This document shows, piece by piece, positions 35,164 to 43,473 of a stretch of 64,000 bases of DNA (its first letter is position 1; the number at the start of each line of letters is the position of its first letter). The notes beneath the pieces are model-generated. The model was not told the origin of the DNA. It made no database searches and was given only the letters and a program-made list of their open reading frames with translations. The stretch lies in contig JAXMCQ010000011.1 in the NCBI GenBank assembly GCA_046349315.1, forward strand, positions 104,937 to 168,936, written 5' to 3'. The DNA is from JAEUMG01 sp046349315 (GTDB taxonomy: Bacteria; Pseudomonadota; Alphaproteobacteria; Rhizobiales; Aestuariivirgaceae). The position numbers and the translations under genes are program-made.

Positions 35164-35390
35164 TTTAGCCTCCTATCCTGACGGGATTTGCTGGCACCTG
35201 CTTCGAAGGCGGCGATAAAGGCGAGCACCTTGTCGGCGGTCGCCAGGGTCGGGGAGCGGCCGCGGCGCAGATTGAGCACAAACGAGGCATCTCCCACAGC
35301 ACAACGGCCAAACTCGGTGGGCTTCGTTCCTGTTTCAACCAGGAAGGCCTCAACCTGCGTCAGGAAGTGTTCGGTAATCGTTCTGGACAT
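35160..35390 (-). CDS. Cro-like small DNA-binding protein
   Basis: 76 aa from ATG 35390 (MSRTITEHFLTQVEAFLVET). The segment TKPTEFGRCAVGDASFVLNL, RRGRSPTLATADKVLAFIAA has the helix-turn-helix layout of Cro/C1-type proteins. It is the first gene of the leftward early operon and diverges from the CI-like repressor across an 85-bp control region. Confidence 0.65.
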   Translation of the reverse strand: MSRTITEHFLTQVEAFLVETGTKPTEFGRCAVGDASFVLNLRRGRSPTLATADKVLAFIAAFEAGASKSRQDRRLK

Positions 35391-35475
35391 GGACACATCA
35401 AAGCGATATGTGCCTATTGCGTCAATCAAAAGAGATTGGTAATTTCCTACATAACAGAATCAAGGGCTTAACCGC
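35391..35475. promoter_or_regulatory. Lysogeny switch control region
   Basis: Divergent promoters of the Cro-like (minus) and CI-like (plus) genes must lie here. Inverted repeats: CACAT-9-ATGTG (35394-35412), ATTG-3-CAAT (35416-35426) and CAATC-6-GATTG (35423-35438), candidate operators. TACATA at 35449-35454 could be a -10 for the repressor, whose ATG follows AAGGG by 8 bases. Confidence 0.5.
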
Positions 35476-36180
35476 ATGATCCTCGACCCCATCCGCACCC
35501 GTCTGCTCGAATTGCTGGAGGAGCGTGGCAGCGACCTCAAAAAAGCTTCTTTGGCGATCGGCAAGAACGCGGCCTACGTGCATCAGTTTGTCTATCGCCA
35601 CACACCAAAGGTGTTGCCTGAGGATGTGCGCGAAGCGCTGGCACGGTACCTCGCGGTCGATGATGCCGAATTGCGCCATCCTGACGTGCCGCCTCGCAAG
35701 CCGCGCAGTGATGCTGAGTCTGACGGCATCCGGCGCCGACGCGGCAAACCCGTCGTTGAAGGCTTCCTGGCCGTCTCCGAGATCGATGTGCGCGCCTCGG
35801 CCGGCCCAGGCTCGATCCATGATGGCATCGAGGAATCAAAGGAAACCTGGCTCTTTCCCGATACCGTCGTGCGCCATGAGTTCCGCGCCAGATCGCAGGA
35901 TCTCCATATCATCACCATCGATGGCGACTCGATGGAGCCCTTACTTTCCTCCCGCGACCGCATCCTGATCGACACCAGCCAGCGCGTGCCGGTGCCGCCC
36001 GGGATCTTCGTCATTTGGGACGGCATGGGCATCGTCGCCAAACGGGTCGAGCACGTGCCTCATTCCGATCCGCCCAAGATCGTGATCAAGTCGATCAACC
36101 CGGAATATCAGACCTATGAGCGCGATGCCGAGGAGGTGAACATCATCGGGCGCGTCATCTGGGCGGCGAAGCGGTTGTGA
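35476..36180 (+). CDS. CI/LexA-like prophage repressor with S24 peptidase domain
   Basis: 234 aa. The N-terminal helix-turn-helix spans about 18-45 (DLKKASLAIGKNAAYVHQFV). The C-terminal S24 domain has the catalytic Ser152 in GDSMEPLLSSRDRILID and Lys189 in VAKRVE; a possible Ala-Gly self-cleavage site is A109-G110 (ASAGPG). RecA-stimulated cleavage would link induction to DNA damage. It is the only substantial phage gene on the plus strand and marks the right end of the prophage. No integrase follows. Confidence 0.85.
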   Translation: MILDPIRTRLLELLEERGSDLKKASLAIGKNAAYVHQFVYRHTPKVLPEDVREALARYLAVDDAELRHPDVPPRKPRSDAESDGIRRRRGKPVVEGFLAVSEIDVRASAGPGSIHDGIEESKETWLFPDTVVRHEFRARSQDLHIITIDGDSMEPLLSSRDRILIDTSQRVPVPPGIFVIWDGMGIVAKRVEHVPHSDPPKIVIKSINPEYQTYERDAEEVNIIGRVIWAAKRL

Positions 36181-36274
36181 GATTATGCATGAACACGACA
36201 CTGGCATAGAGTGCAGCTAGCAAGATAAAGCCCTCAAATCCTTGGTGTTCGGCCTTTTGGGCTTGCAGGGCGGA

Positions 36275-37484
36275 TTAGTCCGGCCAGGCAACAGTAGCCT
36301 TAATTGAATCTGCACGATGTTCGGAAATGCTTGTCCGCTTTGCGACCTGCCCACTTCTCGCGCTTCGCAGAACTTGCTGAAGCCGCTCTGCTACGAGCAT
36401 CTCCTCTTGGGGATGCAAATTGCATGGATCAAGGTAGAAAAAGCCATGCTCAACTTGGTGATCTCGAACAATTACAGGAGGGTCGCCTGCCGCCAAAGCT
36501 TCTGCAATCTCCAAGGCGGACGCTCCTGCTTCAGCTGGCGCGATAGATATTTTAAGCCGGTCAAGAGGATTGCCAGTAGGATCCGGAACTATTGAAACAT
36601 ACGCTCCCGGCAACCTCCACCGACGCCGCCACCAGTGCCTAAGAGCACTGGTCTCTCTCGATCCTTATCTTCTCATGATCACGCAATTGCCAAGCCTCAA
36701 GCGCGGCAATAGTTCCGGCAATACTTTCCTTCCCCACCTTCATGCCGCGTCCTATGCCAAAGTTCTGCAAGTAGGCCGAGCGGACTAGGTCCTTTCGTCC
36801 CGCAACAATTCCTGCTGTGGGACCACCAAGGAACTTGTGTGCGCTGTAAATTGCAATGTCGGCCCCGGTCTCCAGATAGCCGCGTAGATCGTACTCGGAT
36901 GCTAAGTCGACGATGACGGGAACGTTACGCGCGTGACAGACTTCAACAAACTCCGGCAATGGAATCTGGCCATAACTGACGACGTGGTGTGAAACGACAT
37001 AGAGCGCCGCTGCCGTTCTTTCGGTTATCTTGCCCTCTAGTTGATACCTTTCCGCATCAGTCGCCTCCCCGACCTGAATAACTTTAGCCCCCGCAAGCCG
37101 AATTCCCTGTTCAACGGCTGCACCATAGTTGACCATATGCCCGGCCTGTATAACTACTTCGTCCTTCATCCCTGTTGTATCTGGCAGTTGGCGGATTTTC
37201 GCCAGACTTAGGCCTGTCATGGCGCCGGCAATCGTTGTGGTGATTCCAGCGGCGGCGGAAGCAGTGATGTAACCTGCTTCGCTGTTGGTTGCTCTACGAA
37301 TGGCTTCACTCGCACGGCGCTGAAGATCCGACATTCTCACAAAGTGAGGCATCACTTTCGCCATCGCCGCTATGGCTTCAGGTACGATGATCGAGGCACC
37401 AAGGTGAGTCATCGTGCCCGATACGTTGATGATGTGCTTAAGCCCATAGGGCAGATCCGGCTCGGTCAAGTTCGGTATGCTCAT
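36275..37484 (-). CDS. SelA-like PLP-dependent enzyme (one frameshift)
   Basis: The first frame gives 281 aa starting MSIPNLTEPDLPYGLKHIIN. It has NVSGTMTHLGAS, TASAAAGITTTIAGAMTGLS, PVIVDLASEYDLRGYLE and the PLP-Schiff-base Lys217 in IYSAHKFLGGPTAG. This is the fold-type I SelA/DgaE group (selenocysteine synthase-like, including D-glucosaminate-6-phosphate ammonia-lyase). After IRIERD one extra base at about 36,650 closes the frame; SALRHWWRRRWRLPGAYVSI, VPDPTGNPLDRLKISIAPAE resumes in another frame to 36275. About 400 aa in total. Last gene of the ABC operon, so it probably acts on the imported compound by beta-elimination. Confidence 0.75.
36631..36652. repeat. Perfect 8-bp-stem hairpin at the frameshift
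   Basis: ACCAGTGC-CTAAGA-GCACTGGT lies exactly where the PLP-enzyme frame breaks. It is inside coding sequence. A strong hairpin could have caused a base-calling error. Confidence 0.6.
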
Positions 37485-37503
37485 TATCTCTAACCTCCTC
37501 AGG

Positions 37504-38304
37504 CTATATGTGTGCTCGCGTCATTCGGGAAAGAAACATCTGCAATCGTGAATGTGGAGGGTGTACCAAGATGTCCTCCGGTCGACCCTCGCACACGATG
37601 CTTCCCGCATCCATGAACACGACGCGAGATGCGACGTCTCGCGCGAAGTGCATCTCATGAGTAACGATGATCATCGTCATGCCCTCTGCCGCGAGCTCGT
37701 CGACAACCTGGAGGACTTCTCCAACCAACTCCGGATCCAAGGCGGAGGTTATTTCGTCGAGCAGCAATACCTTCGGCTGCATTGCAACCGCCCGTGCAAT
37801 CCCGACCCTCTGTTGCTGTCCACCAGAGAGCTGCCCAGGCAAGCTCTCAAGTTTGTCGGAGAGGCCCACTCGAGTGAGCCAATGTGACGCAGCCTCGCGA
37901 GCCTGTGTTTTCCTCATACCCCGCGCTCGCATCGGACCCAGCATCACGTTCTCAACGGCAGTCAAGTGGGGGAAGAGATTGAAGTGCTGGAAGACCATTC
38001 CAATGTCTGCGCGGAGCTTTGCTAGTTCGCGCTCCGGGCGGGGCTTCCGGCGGACGGCGTCGTTACTCTCACGATAGCCGATTTCAACGCCGTCGACTTT
38101 GACGCTTCCTGAATCGTATGCTTCAAGAAAGTTAATGCACCGAAGCATGGTCGTCTTGCCACTCCCCGATGGTCCGATGACAACAACCACCTCGCCCCTT
38201 TTCACATCGAGATCGACCGCATCGAGCACAAGGTTAGCGCCGAATCGCTTCGTAAGTTTGCGAATTTCAACGAGCATGCCGGAGTGACTCATTTGCCGGC
38301 TCAT
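37504..38304 (-). CDS. Polar amino-acid ABC transporter ATPase
   Basis: 266 aa, starting MSRQMSHSGMLVEIRKLTKR. Walker A VVIGPSGSGKTTMLRC, Q-loop FQHFNLFPHLTAVENV, signature LSGGQQQRVGIARA, Walker B VLLLDEITSALDPELV, H-loop IIVTHE. GlnQ/HisP-like family that energises import of polar amino acids or related compounds. Operon with two permeases upstream (1 bp spacing) and the PLP enzyme downstream. Confidence 0.9.
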   Translation of the reverse strand: MSRQMSHSGMLVEIRKLTKRFGANLVLDAVDLDVKRGEVVVVIGPSGSGKTTMLRCINFLEAYDSGSVKVDGVEIGYRESNDAVRRKPRPERELAKLRADIGMVFQHFNLFPHLTAVENVMLGPMRARGMRKTQAREAASHWLTRVGLSDKLESLPGQLSGGQQQRVGIARAVAMQPKVLLLDEITSALDPELVGEVLQVVDELAAEGMTMIIVTHEMHFARDVASRVVFMDAGSIVCEGRPEDILVHPPHSRLQMFLSRMTRAHI

Positions 38305-38952
38305 CTACTGCCTGATGTAGGCGAACCGCGCTTCAAGCGAACGGCTCAATAAGGACAGAGAATAATTGATCGCGAAATAAAGTCCGGCGCCAATCATATA
38401 CAGGGGCATTGGCTCATAGGTCCGACCTATCACCTGCTGCACAGCGAGCATTAAGTCGACGACACCGAGAAGCGAAACAAGCGCACTCCCTTTGACGGCG
38501 TCGGTGACCGAATTGATCCAGGGGGGAAGAAACCCACGCACGGAAAGTGGATAGACGATGTAGAGAAATCTCTGCCAGAAAGTAAGTCCGATAGCCTTGC
38601 CAGCATCGTGTTGCCCCAAAGGCACAGCCTGAAGTGCTCCTCGAGTTATCTCAATGGTGTGGGCCGTCTTGAAAATCGTAAGTGCACAGACCCCCGACCA
38701 GAAGGGCGAAACATCGATCGAGATAACTGGTAACAGATAGTAGATCGAGAAAAGTAGTATAAGGATCGGAATCCCACGGACTACGTCGGAGAACACTCGA
38801 ATGGCCCAACCAATTGCCTTACCACGAAAGTGGAGAGTGAGGCCTAGTAGAACTCCCAAGGCAAGCGAGAATGCGACTGTGAGCGCAGAGACCACAATGG
38901 TGACTAAGAGGCCCTTCCAAAGGAACGGCATTGCGTAGATGATTTTGTCCAT
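38305..38952 (-). CDS. Polar amino-acid ABC transporter permease
   Basis: 215 aa, MDKIIYAMPFLWKGLLVTIV. Five or so membrane helices and the HisMQ-type EAA loop (ALQAVPLGQHDAGKAIGLTF, then WQRFLYIVYPLSVRG). Opens with the typical W-KGL-x-x-T-I start. It pairs with the neighbouring permease to form the membrane channel. Confidence 0.85.
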   Translation of the reverse strand: MDKIIYAMPFLWKGLLVTIVVSALTVAFSLALGVLLGLTLHFRGKAIGWAIRVFSDVVRGIPILILLFSIYYLLPVISIDVSPFWSGVCALTIFKTAHTIEITRGALQAVPLGQHDAGKAIGLTFWQRFLYIVYPLSVRGFLPPWINSVTDAVKGSALVSLLGVVDLMLAVQQVIGRTYEPMPLYMIGAGLYFAINYSLSLLSRSLEARFAYIRQ

Positions 38953-38958
38953 CCGGAT

Positions 38959-39627
38959 CTACCCCCTAATCTGCCAGAGGCGCTCAAAGCGCCTAAGGGA
39001 GAGCAATATTAGATAGCCAGATATGAGATAGATTGGCGTTATGACGGCATAGACTTCAAGTATCGCAAACGTCTTTCCCTTGATCCAGCCGGCGGCGAAG
39101 GCAAGCTCGGGGACCGCAATCACCGAGGCAAGCGACGTGTCTTTGAAGATCGAGACGAAGATGTTTGAGACTGAAGGCAGGACGATGCGAAGCATCACAG
39201 GGAATCGAACGTGCAGCAGTCGCTGCCAGGGGGTCAAGCCAATTGACTTTCCCGCATCCAATAATCCTTTTGGTACTGCATCTAATCCTGCCCGAAATAC
39301 CTCAACAAACTGAGCGCCTGCATAGGCGGACAGGGTCATTATGAATGAGGTTTGCTGTCCATAGGCAAAGCCGCCAACGCTTGGTATCCCGTAGAAAACC
39401 AGGTATACAAGTAGCAGAAGCGGCACATTGCGTATGAATTCTACGTACGCAGCGATAGATCCTCGGATCCATCTTTTCCCGCCAGTGAAGGCCGTTGCAA
39501 GAATGAGCCCAACGAGGACCCCTATGGCAATCGAGTAAATCGTCAGCTCGACGCTCTTGAGCAGTCCCCATGCTAGCTTGTCCCAGTGCGCCCAAACCAC
39601 ATGAAAGTTGAAATGGTAGCCTGACAA
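38959..39627 (-). CDS. Polar amino-acid ABC transporter permease
   Basis: 222 aa from TTG 39627 (an in-frame TAA lies 15 bases upstream; a GTG at 39600 is the alternative). HisMQ-type motif AGLDAVPKGLLDAGKSIGLT, WQRLLHVRFPVMLRIVLPSV. Membrane helices at both ends. Separated from the binding-protein gene by an 84-bp gap with a strong hairpin. Confidence 0.85.
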   Translation of the reverse strand: MSGYHFNFHVVWAHWDKLAWGLLKSVELTIYSIAIGVLVGLILATAFTGGKRWIRGSIAAYVEFIRNVPLLLLVYLVFYGIPSVGGFAYGQQTSFIMTLSAYAGAQFVEVFRAGLDAVPKGLLDAGKSIGLTPWQRLLHVRFPVMLRIVLPSVSNIFVSIFKDTSLASVIAVPELAFAAGWIKGKTFAILEVYAVITPIYLISGYLILLSLRRFERLWQIRG

Positions 39628-39662
39628 GTGTTTGCTTTCTTACTGGCGAGAGCAGAGCTACG

Positions 39663-39694
39663 GCAGCTTGGCCGAGGTTCTGCGGCCAAGCTGC
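39663..39694. terminator. Strong hairpin between binding-protein and permease genes
   Basis: GCAGCTTGGCCG and CGGCCAAGCTGC form a 12-bp perfect stem with an 8-base loop. No T-run follows on the minus strand. Such hairpins in ABC operons protect the upstream binding-protein mRNA or partially terminate, giving excess binding protein. Confidence 0.55.
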
Positions 39695-39710
39695 TGTCGT
39701 CCAGACTAGA

Positions 39711-40595
39711 CTAGAATGATGGGAATCCGGTAGCGCGCACCGGGGGCTCTTGGCCAAAGAACTCCCTGAATGCCGTATCGTATGGTGCTACGTCGTAGCC
39801 GTGCATTGCTACATTAAAGGCTGTATCAATGAAATGGAGCCAGTCATGGTCTCCAAGCCGAATTGCTGCCGAGTAGAGTTGTGGCGAAAAACTATGGCCC
39901 GCGTCAAAGTATTTGTCAGGGGCCAGCCGACCCAACCACCATACTGTTGAGAGATCGACGAAGGCTACGTCAACTCTCTTGGAGTCTAGGGCCTGGATCA
40001 CATTGGCCTGCTCATCGAGTTGGAGAACTTCGGCTTCTGGCAATTCGCCCTTCACAACTTGCTCAGCATCGACGTTTGTCAGAATGGAAGCTTTTACTCC
40101 TGCGCCAGCCTTCAAGAGTGCGTCGTAGGTTTTCAGCTGGCTATCGGGTCGGGTCAAGAGAGCGATGGCCTCAACATAGTACGGTCTGGAGAAATTCACT
40201 TTCTGAGCCCTGTCACCGCTGACAGTCATGAATTGAATCGTAACGTCGACTTTTCCGGTGACGATGTTCGGGATTCGAGCATCCGGAGCCTGCTTTACGA
40301 ACTCTACCTTATTGGCGTCCTCGAATAGCGCCGCAGCGATAATGCGAGCCATCGCGATATCCATACCCGTCAGCTCGCCCTTCTCGTTCTCAAAATGCCA
40401 AGGCGCATTGGTGGATCCAGTCCCGCAAATGAGGTGACCTCTTGAAATGACTTGGTTTAAGAGGCTTTCGCCACTCGCCTGCGCAGCCGCTTTCCTCGCG
40501 CTGCTGGACAGCGCGGCAGCTCCAATAAACGCTCCGCCCACTCCCAAGAGCCCAGCTTTAAGAGCCGTGCGACGCCCACTTAAGTCCTTATTCAT
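39711..40595 (-). CDS. Periplasmic amino-acid-type ABC substrate-binding protein
   Basis: 294 aa from ATG 40595, with AGGAGG about eight bases upstream. The N-terminus SGRRTALKAGLLGVGGAFIG is a twin-arginine-like signal, cleaved probably after AAAQA (about residue 40). Family-3 solute-binding signatures follow: GHLICGTGSTNAPWHFENEK, GELTGMDIAMARIIAAALF, FSRPYYVEAIALL and DVAFVDLSTVWWL. The ligand is unknown; the amidase and PLP enzyme in the operon suggest an amide- or amino-bearing compound. Confidence 0.85.
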   Translation of the reverse strand: MNKDLSGRRTALKAGLLGVGGAFIGAAALSSSARKAAAQASGESLLNQVISRGHLICGTGSTNAPWHFENEKGELTGMDIAMARIIAAALFEDANKVEFVKQAPDARIPNIVTGKVDVTIQFMTVSGDRAQKVNFSRPYYVEAIALLTRPDSQLKTYDALLKAGAGVKASILTNVDAEQVVKGELPEAEVLQLDEQANVIQALDSKRVDVAFVDLSTVWWLGRLAPDKYFDAGHSFSPQLYSAAIRLGDHDWLHFIDTAFNVAMHGYDVAPYDTAFREFFGQEPPVRATGFPSF

Positions 40596-40654
40596 CTTAC
40601 TTTCCTCCTTCTGCTTAGTTGTGCCGTTCAATCACTGTCATGCCGCCTGGCCAC

Positions 40655-42088
40655 TTAACTTAATTGTGGTCTTTCGCTGGGCTTAGACATCCATGGACGT
40701 ATGCTTTCGTACATGAGTGCCGCCCTGAAAACAGTCTCATCATCGAAGCTACGCCCGATGATCTGAATCCCGGTGGGTATTCCATCAGTAGCGAAACCGC
40801 TTGGAATGGAAGCCGCGGGAAGTTGGCTGAGAATGTTGAATGGATTCGTCATGTGCCACATTCGCGCCGGTATTTGTCGGCCGTTGATGTAAACCGTCTC
40901 AGTCAATGGGGAGAAATCTGCTGGCACCGACGGAATCGCGGTAGTCGGACAAATGAGGACGTCGTTGCGCTCAAGTACTGGAGCGAGTTCGTCATACATT
41001 TCTCCAGCAACCTGATTGGCACTTAGATAATCGATTGCTTTGTGTGTGAGTCCCTCTTCAATGCGCGCTCGCCCATAGTCTGACATCAGATGGCCTTGCT
41101 CTGCCAAATACGGTGCGTAAGCCGCAGCAAAAGCCGTCGACGCATGGATGTTATATGCTTCTACCGTCCGTCGGCTCCACTTAAGTGATACTTCAGAAAT
41201 TTGGCAGCCCCAAGTCTTGAACACTTCAGTGGCCGCGCGCGTGTTGCGTTCAACCTCAGAGTCGACCTCGAAATAGCCTAAGTTCACGCATAGTGCTACA
41301 CGAAGCGGAATGGGTCGATCGATGGAAGTTGGCAGAACGACTTTCTGCCTGAGCGACGCGATATCATTCTCGTGGTGACCCGACATCACGTTCTGCATGA
41401 GAGCACCATCAGCAACGCATCGAGTTATCGGTCCATAAGCGCCGTAGCTGTCAAGATTGCTAGGACTCACCCGCGGATTGCGACCATAAGGCGGTTTGTA
41501 CCCGAACAAGCCACAGCAAGAGGCGGGTATTCTAATTGAGCCGCCATAATCCGAGCCATCTGCAAGAGTGCACAGACCCGCAGCTACAGAGGCGCCCGCC
41601 CCACCGGATGAGCCACCGGGACTGAACGCGAGGTTCCATGGATTGCGAGTGATGCCCCAACGGCTGCTGTGAGTGACTGCTGCCGCACCAAACTCGGGCG
41701 TTGTTGTCCGCGCGAAGAGGATTGCACCTGCATCGAGCAGCCGCTTAACCGTCGGAAGCGTAGATTTGTCCCGCTGACTGATAAATATCCGAGAGCCATA
41801 GCTTGTGTTCTCGCCTGCTATCGGATGGAGGTCCTTTATGGCGATGGGAATTCCTTCGAGAGGGCGAGGCGATGGATCTCTTCGCCTAAATTGATCCTCT
41901 GCTGTTTTTGCCGCGGCCAAAGCTGAGTCAAAGAACACCGCAGTGAAGGACCCTATCTTGGAATCGAGGGATGTGGCCCTTTTGATCAGCGACGAAATGA
42001 GTTCGACAGGCGATAAAGCGCGGGAGCGGAATTGAGACAAGAGTTCAGTTGCTGTCATGTAGCAAAGAGACTCGTCTTGTAGATCCAT
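40655..42088 (-). CDS. Amidase-signature hydrolase
   Basis: 477 aa from ATG 42088 (MDLQDESLCYMTATELLSQF); a GTG 14 codons earlier is possible. The Ser-cisSer-Lys triad is visible: Lys in IPIAIKDLHP, Ser in FSPGGSSGGAGASVAAG, and Ser in DYGGSIRIPASCCGLFG. It cleaves an amide, probably of the compound the downstream ABC system imports. First gene of the operon, diverging from the GlxA-type regulator. Confidence 0.85.
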   Translation of the reverse strand: MDLQDESLCYMTATELLSQFRSRALSPVELISSLIKRATSLDSKIGSFTAVFFDSALAAAKTAEDQFRRRDPSPRPLEGIPIAIKDLHPIAGENTSYGSRIFISQRDKSTLPTVKRLLDAGAILFARTTTPEFGAAAVTHSSRWGITRNPWNLAFSPGGSSGGAGASVAAGLCTLADGSDYGGSIRIPASCCGLFGYKPPYGRNPRVSPSNLDSYGAYGPITRCVADGALMQNVMSGHHENDIASLRQKVVLPTSIDRPIPLRVALCVNLGYFEVDSEVERNTRAATEVFKTWGCQISEVSLKWSRRTVEAYNIHASTAFAAAYAPYLAEQGHLMSDYGRARIEEGLTHKAIDYLSANQVAGEMYDELAPVLERNDVLICPTTAIPSVPADFSPLTETVYINGRQIPARMWHMTNPFNILSQLPAASIPSGFATDGIPTGIQIIGRSFDDETVFRAALMYESIRPWMSKPSERPQLS

Positions 42089-42208
42089 CAAGAAATCTCG
42101 GCGATGTAACCAGTTGCAGCCTAACACCACGCTAGGTCGAGGCGCTGGCGCTGCTTGTAATCTTTCGACAAAGTGTTGTAATCTTTCGACTCTGTGAGGT
42201 TCCCCCCT
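42089..42208. promoter_or_regulatory. Divergent promoter region, amidase operon / GlxA-type regulator
   Basis: It contains two adjacent 21-bp direct repeats at 42155-42175 and 42176-42196 (each TTGTAATCTTTCGAC followed by AAAGTG or TCTGTG). Tandem sites of about 21 bp are typical for AraC-family activators. The position, just before the regulator start, fits both autoregulation and activation of the divergent operon. Confidence 0.6.
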
Positions 42209-43231
42209 ATGTTGGAGCGCCCTTCTCGTCCTGAGCGATATGTCTTCCTCCTTCTCCCTGGCGTGGCGCTATTGGCTTTCAGTTCCGCGTTGGCACCACT
42301 GAGCGCCGCAAACTGGATCAGCGGCAAGGCGCTTTATGAATGGAAGATCATTTCACTCGATGGGCAGCCGGTGCAGGCCACCTACGACGTGGTGCTATCT
42401 GTCCAGGGTTCAATTTCGGACTGCAAGACGGCAGATGGAATCGTTGTCTGTACAAGCGGGGTCGATGGATACCGATTTGAAGATCCGGCAATGCTTGCTT
42501 GGCTTCGGCGAATGGCTCGACGGGGTACTCGGATTGGAGCAATCGCTGACGGTGCGTTTGTATTGGCACGTGCGGGGCTATTACAGAGCGGCCGATGCAC
42601 GCTACACTGGAGATCAGTCACAGCTTTCCGAGAACGATACCCACACTTAATCGTCACTCAAGAGCTATTTGAGGTCAGTCCCACCCGCTTTACCTGTGCT
42701 GGTGGAACAGCCGCGCTAGACCTTATGCTTAATCTCATTAAGGAACGCCACGGCTCTTCCCTTTGCTCAAAGATCGCAGAAAACTTTCTGCACAATCGAA
42801 TTCGAGATCATTCGGAGTCTCAAAGGATGCCAGTTGAAATGGCAATTGGGGTCCAATCCCGAGCGCTCATCGGAGCAATCGCAGCGATGCGCCTCAACAT
42901 CGAACAGCCCCTTAGAGGTAGGGAGCTGGCAAACATGCACGGTGTTAGCGAGCGACATCTTGAGAGGCTCTTTCGGCGTCACCTTGGCTGTACTGTACAG
43001 CGATACTATTTAGGGCTCCGTTTGGAGCGCGCGACCTCCTTGCTTCGCCAGACTACAATGCCGTTGGTCGATATCGGCATCGCGTGCGGATTCTCTTCGC
43101 TATCGTACTTTAGCAAGTGCTATCGTCGATATAATGGCCTCCCGCCTAGTAAGGATCGGAGCGGGGCGGTTGTCGATCCGGAGGGACGAAATAGACCTCC
43201 TGTTCTGCACCCTCATACATTCCATCCATAG
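42209..43231 (+). CDS. GlxA-family AraC-type transcriptional regulator
   Basis: 340 aa from ATG 42209 (MLERPSRPERYVFLLLPGVA) with GAGG nine bases upstream; a GTG 15 bases earlier is less likely. Residues 10-190 form a DJ-1/PfpI-like sensor domain (VFLLLPGVALLAFSSALAPL, GTRIGAIADGAFVLARAGLL). The C-terminal AraC double helix-turn-helix has LRGRELANMHGVSERHLERL and MPLVDIGIACGFSSLSYFSK. GlxA proteins control catabolism of quaternary amines and amino acids. It probably controls the divergent amidase/ABC operon. Confidence 0.85.
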   Translation: MLERPSRPERYVFLLLPGVALLAFSSALAPLSAANWISGKALYEWKIISLDGQPVQATYDVVLSVQGSISDCKTADGIVVCTSGVDGYRFEDPAMLAWLRRMARRGTRIGAIADGAFVLARAGLLQSGRCTLHWRSVTAFRERYPHLIVTQELFEVSPTRFTCAGGTAALDLMLNLIKERHGSSLCSKIAENFLHNRIRDHSESQRMPVEMAIGVQSRALIGAIAAMRLNIEQPLRGRELANMHGVSERHLERLFRRHLGCTVQRYYLGLRLERATSLLRQTTMPLVDIGIACGFSSLSYFSKCYRRYNGLPPSKDRSGAVVDPEGRNRPPVLHPHTFHP

Positions 43232-43473
43232 GAGTATCGCCATCGGTCCGGTCGGGAGTGTTTGCCGAGCCGATGACTAGTTGCGGCCCGCAAGTTGCGA
43301 GGCCACGATGAGGGCTAGTATTGGGAACTTTCTAAAAAAAGTTAGGGGCATCTACCCCGAGATGCCGTGGGATTGGCGTGCGGCGAGGAGAGAATTATAA
43401 AGCTTGCAATAGACCTATACCAGTTCGGTTAGCCAGCCAAAAAAGCCAATCTGGACATGAAGGAGCCGCGCCA

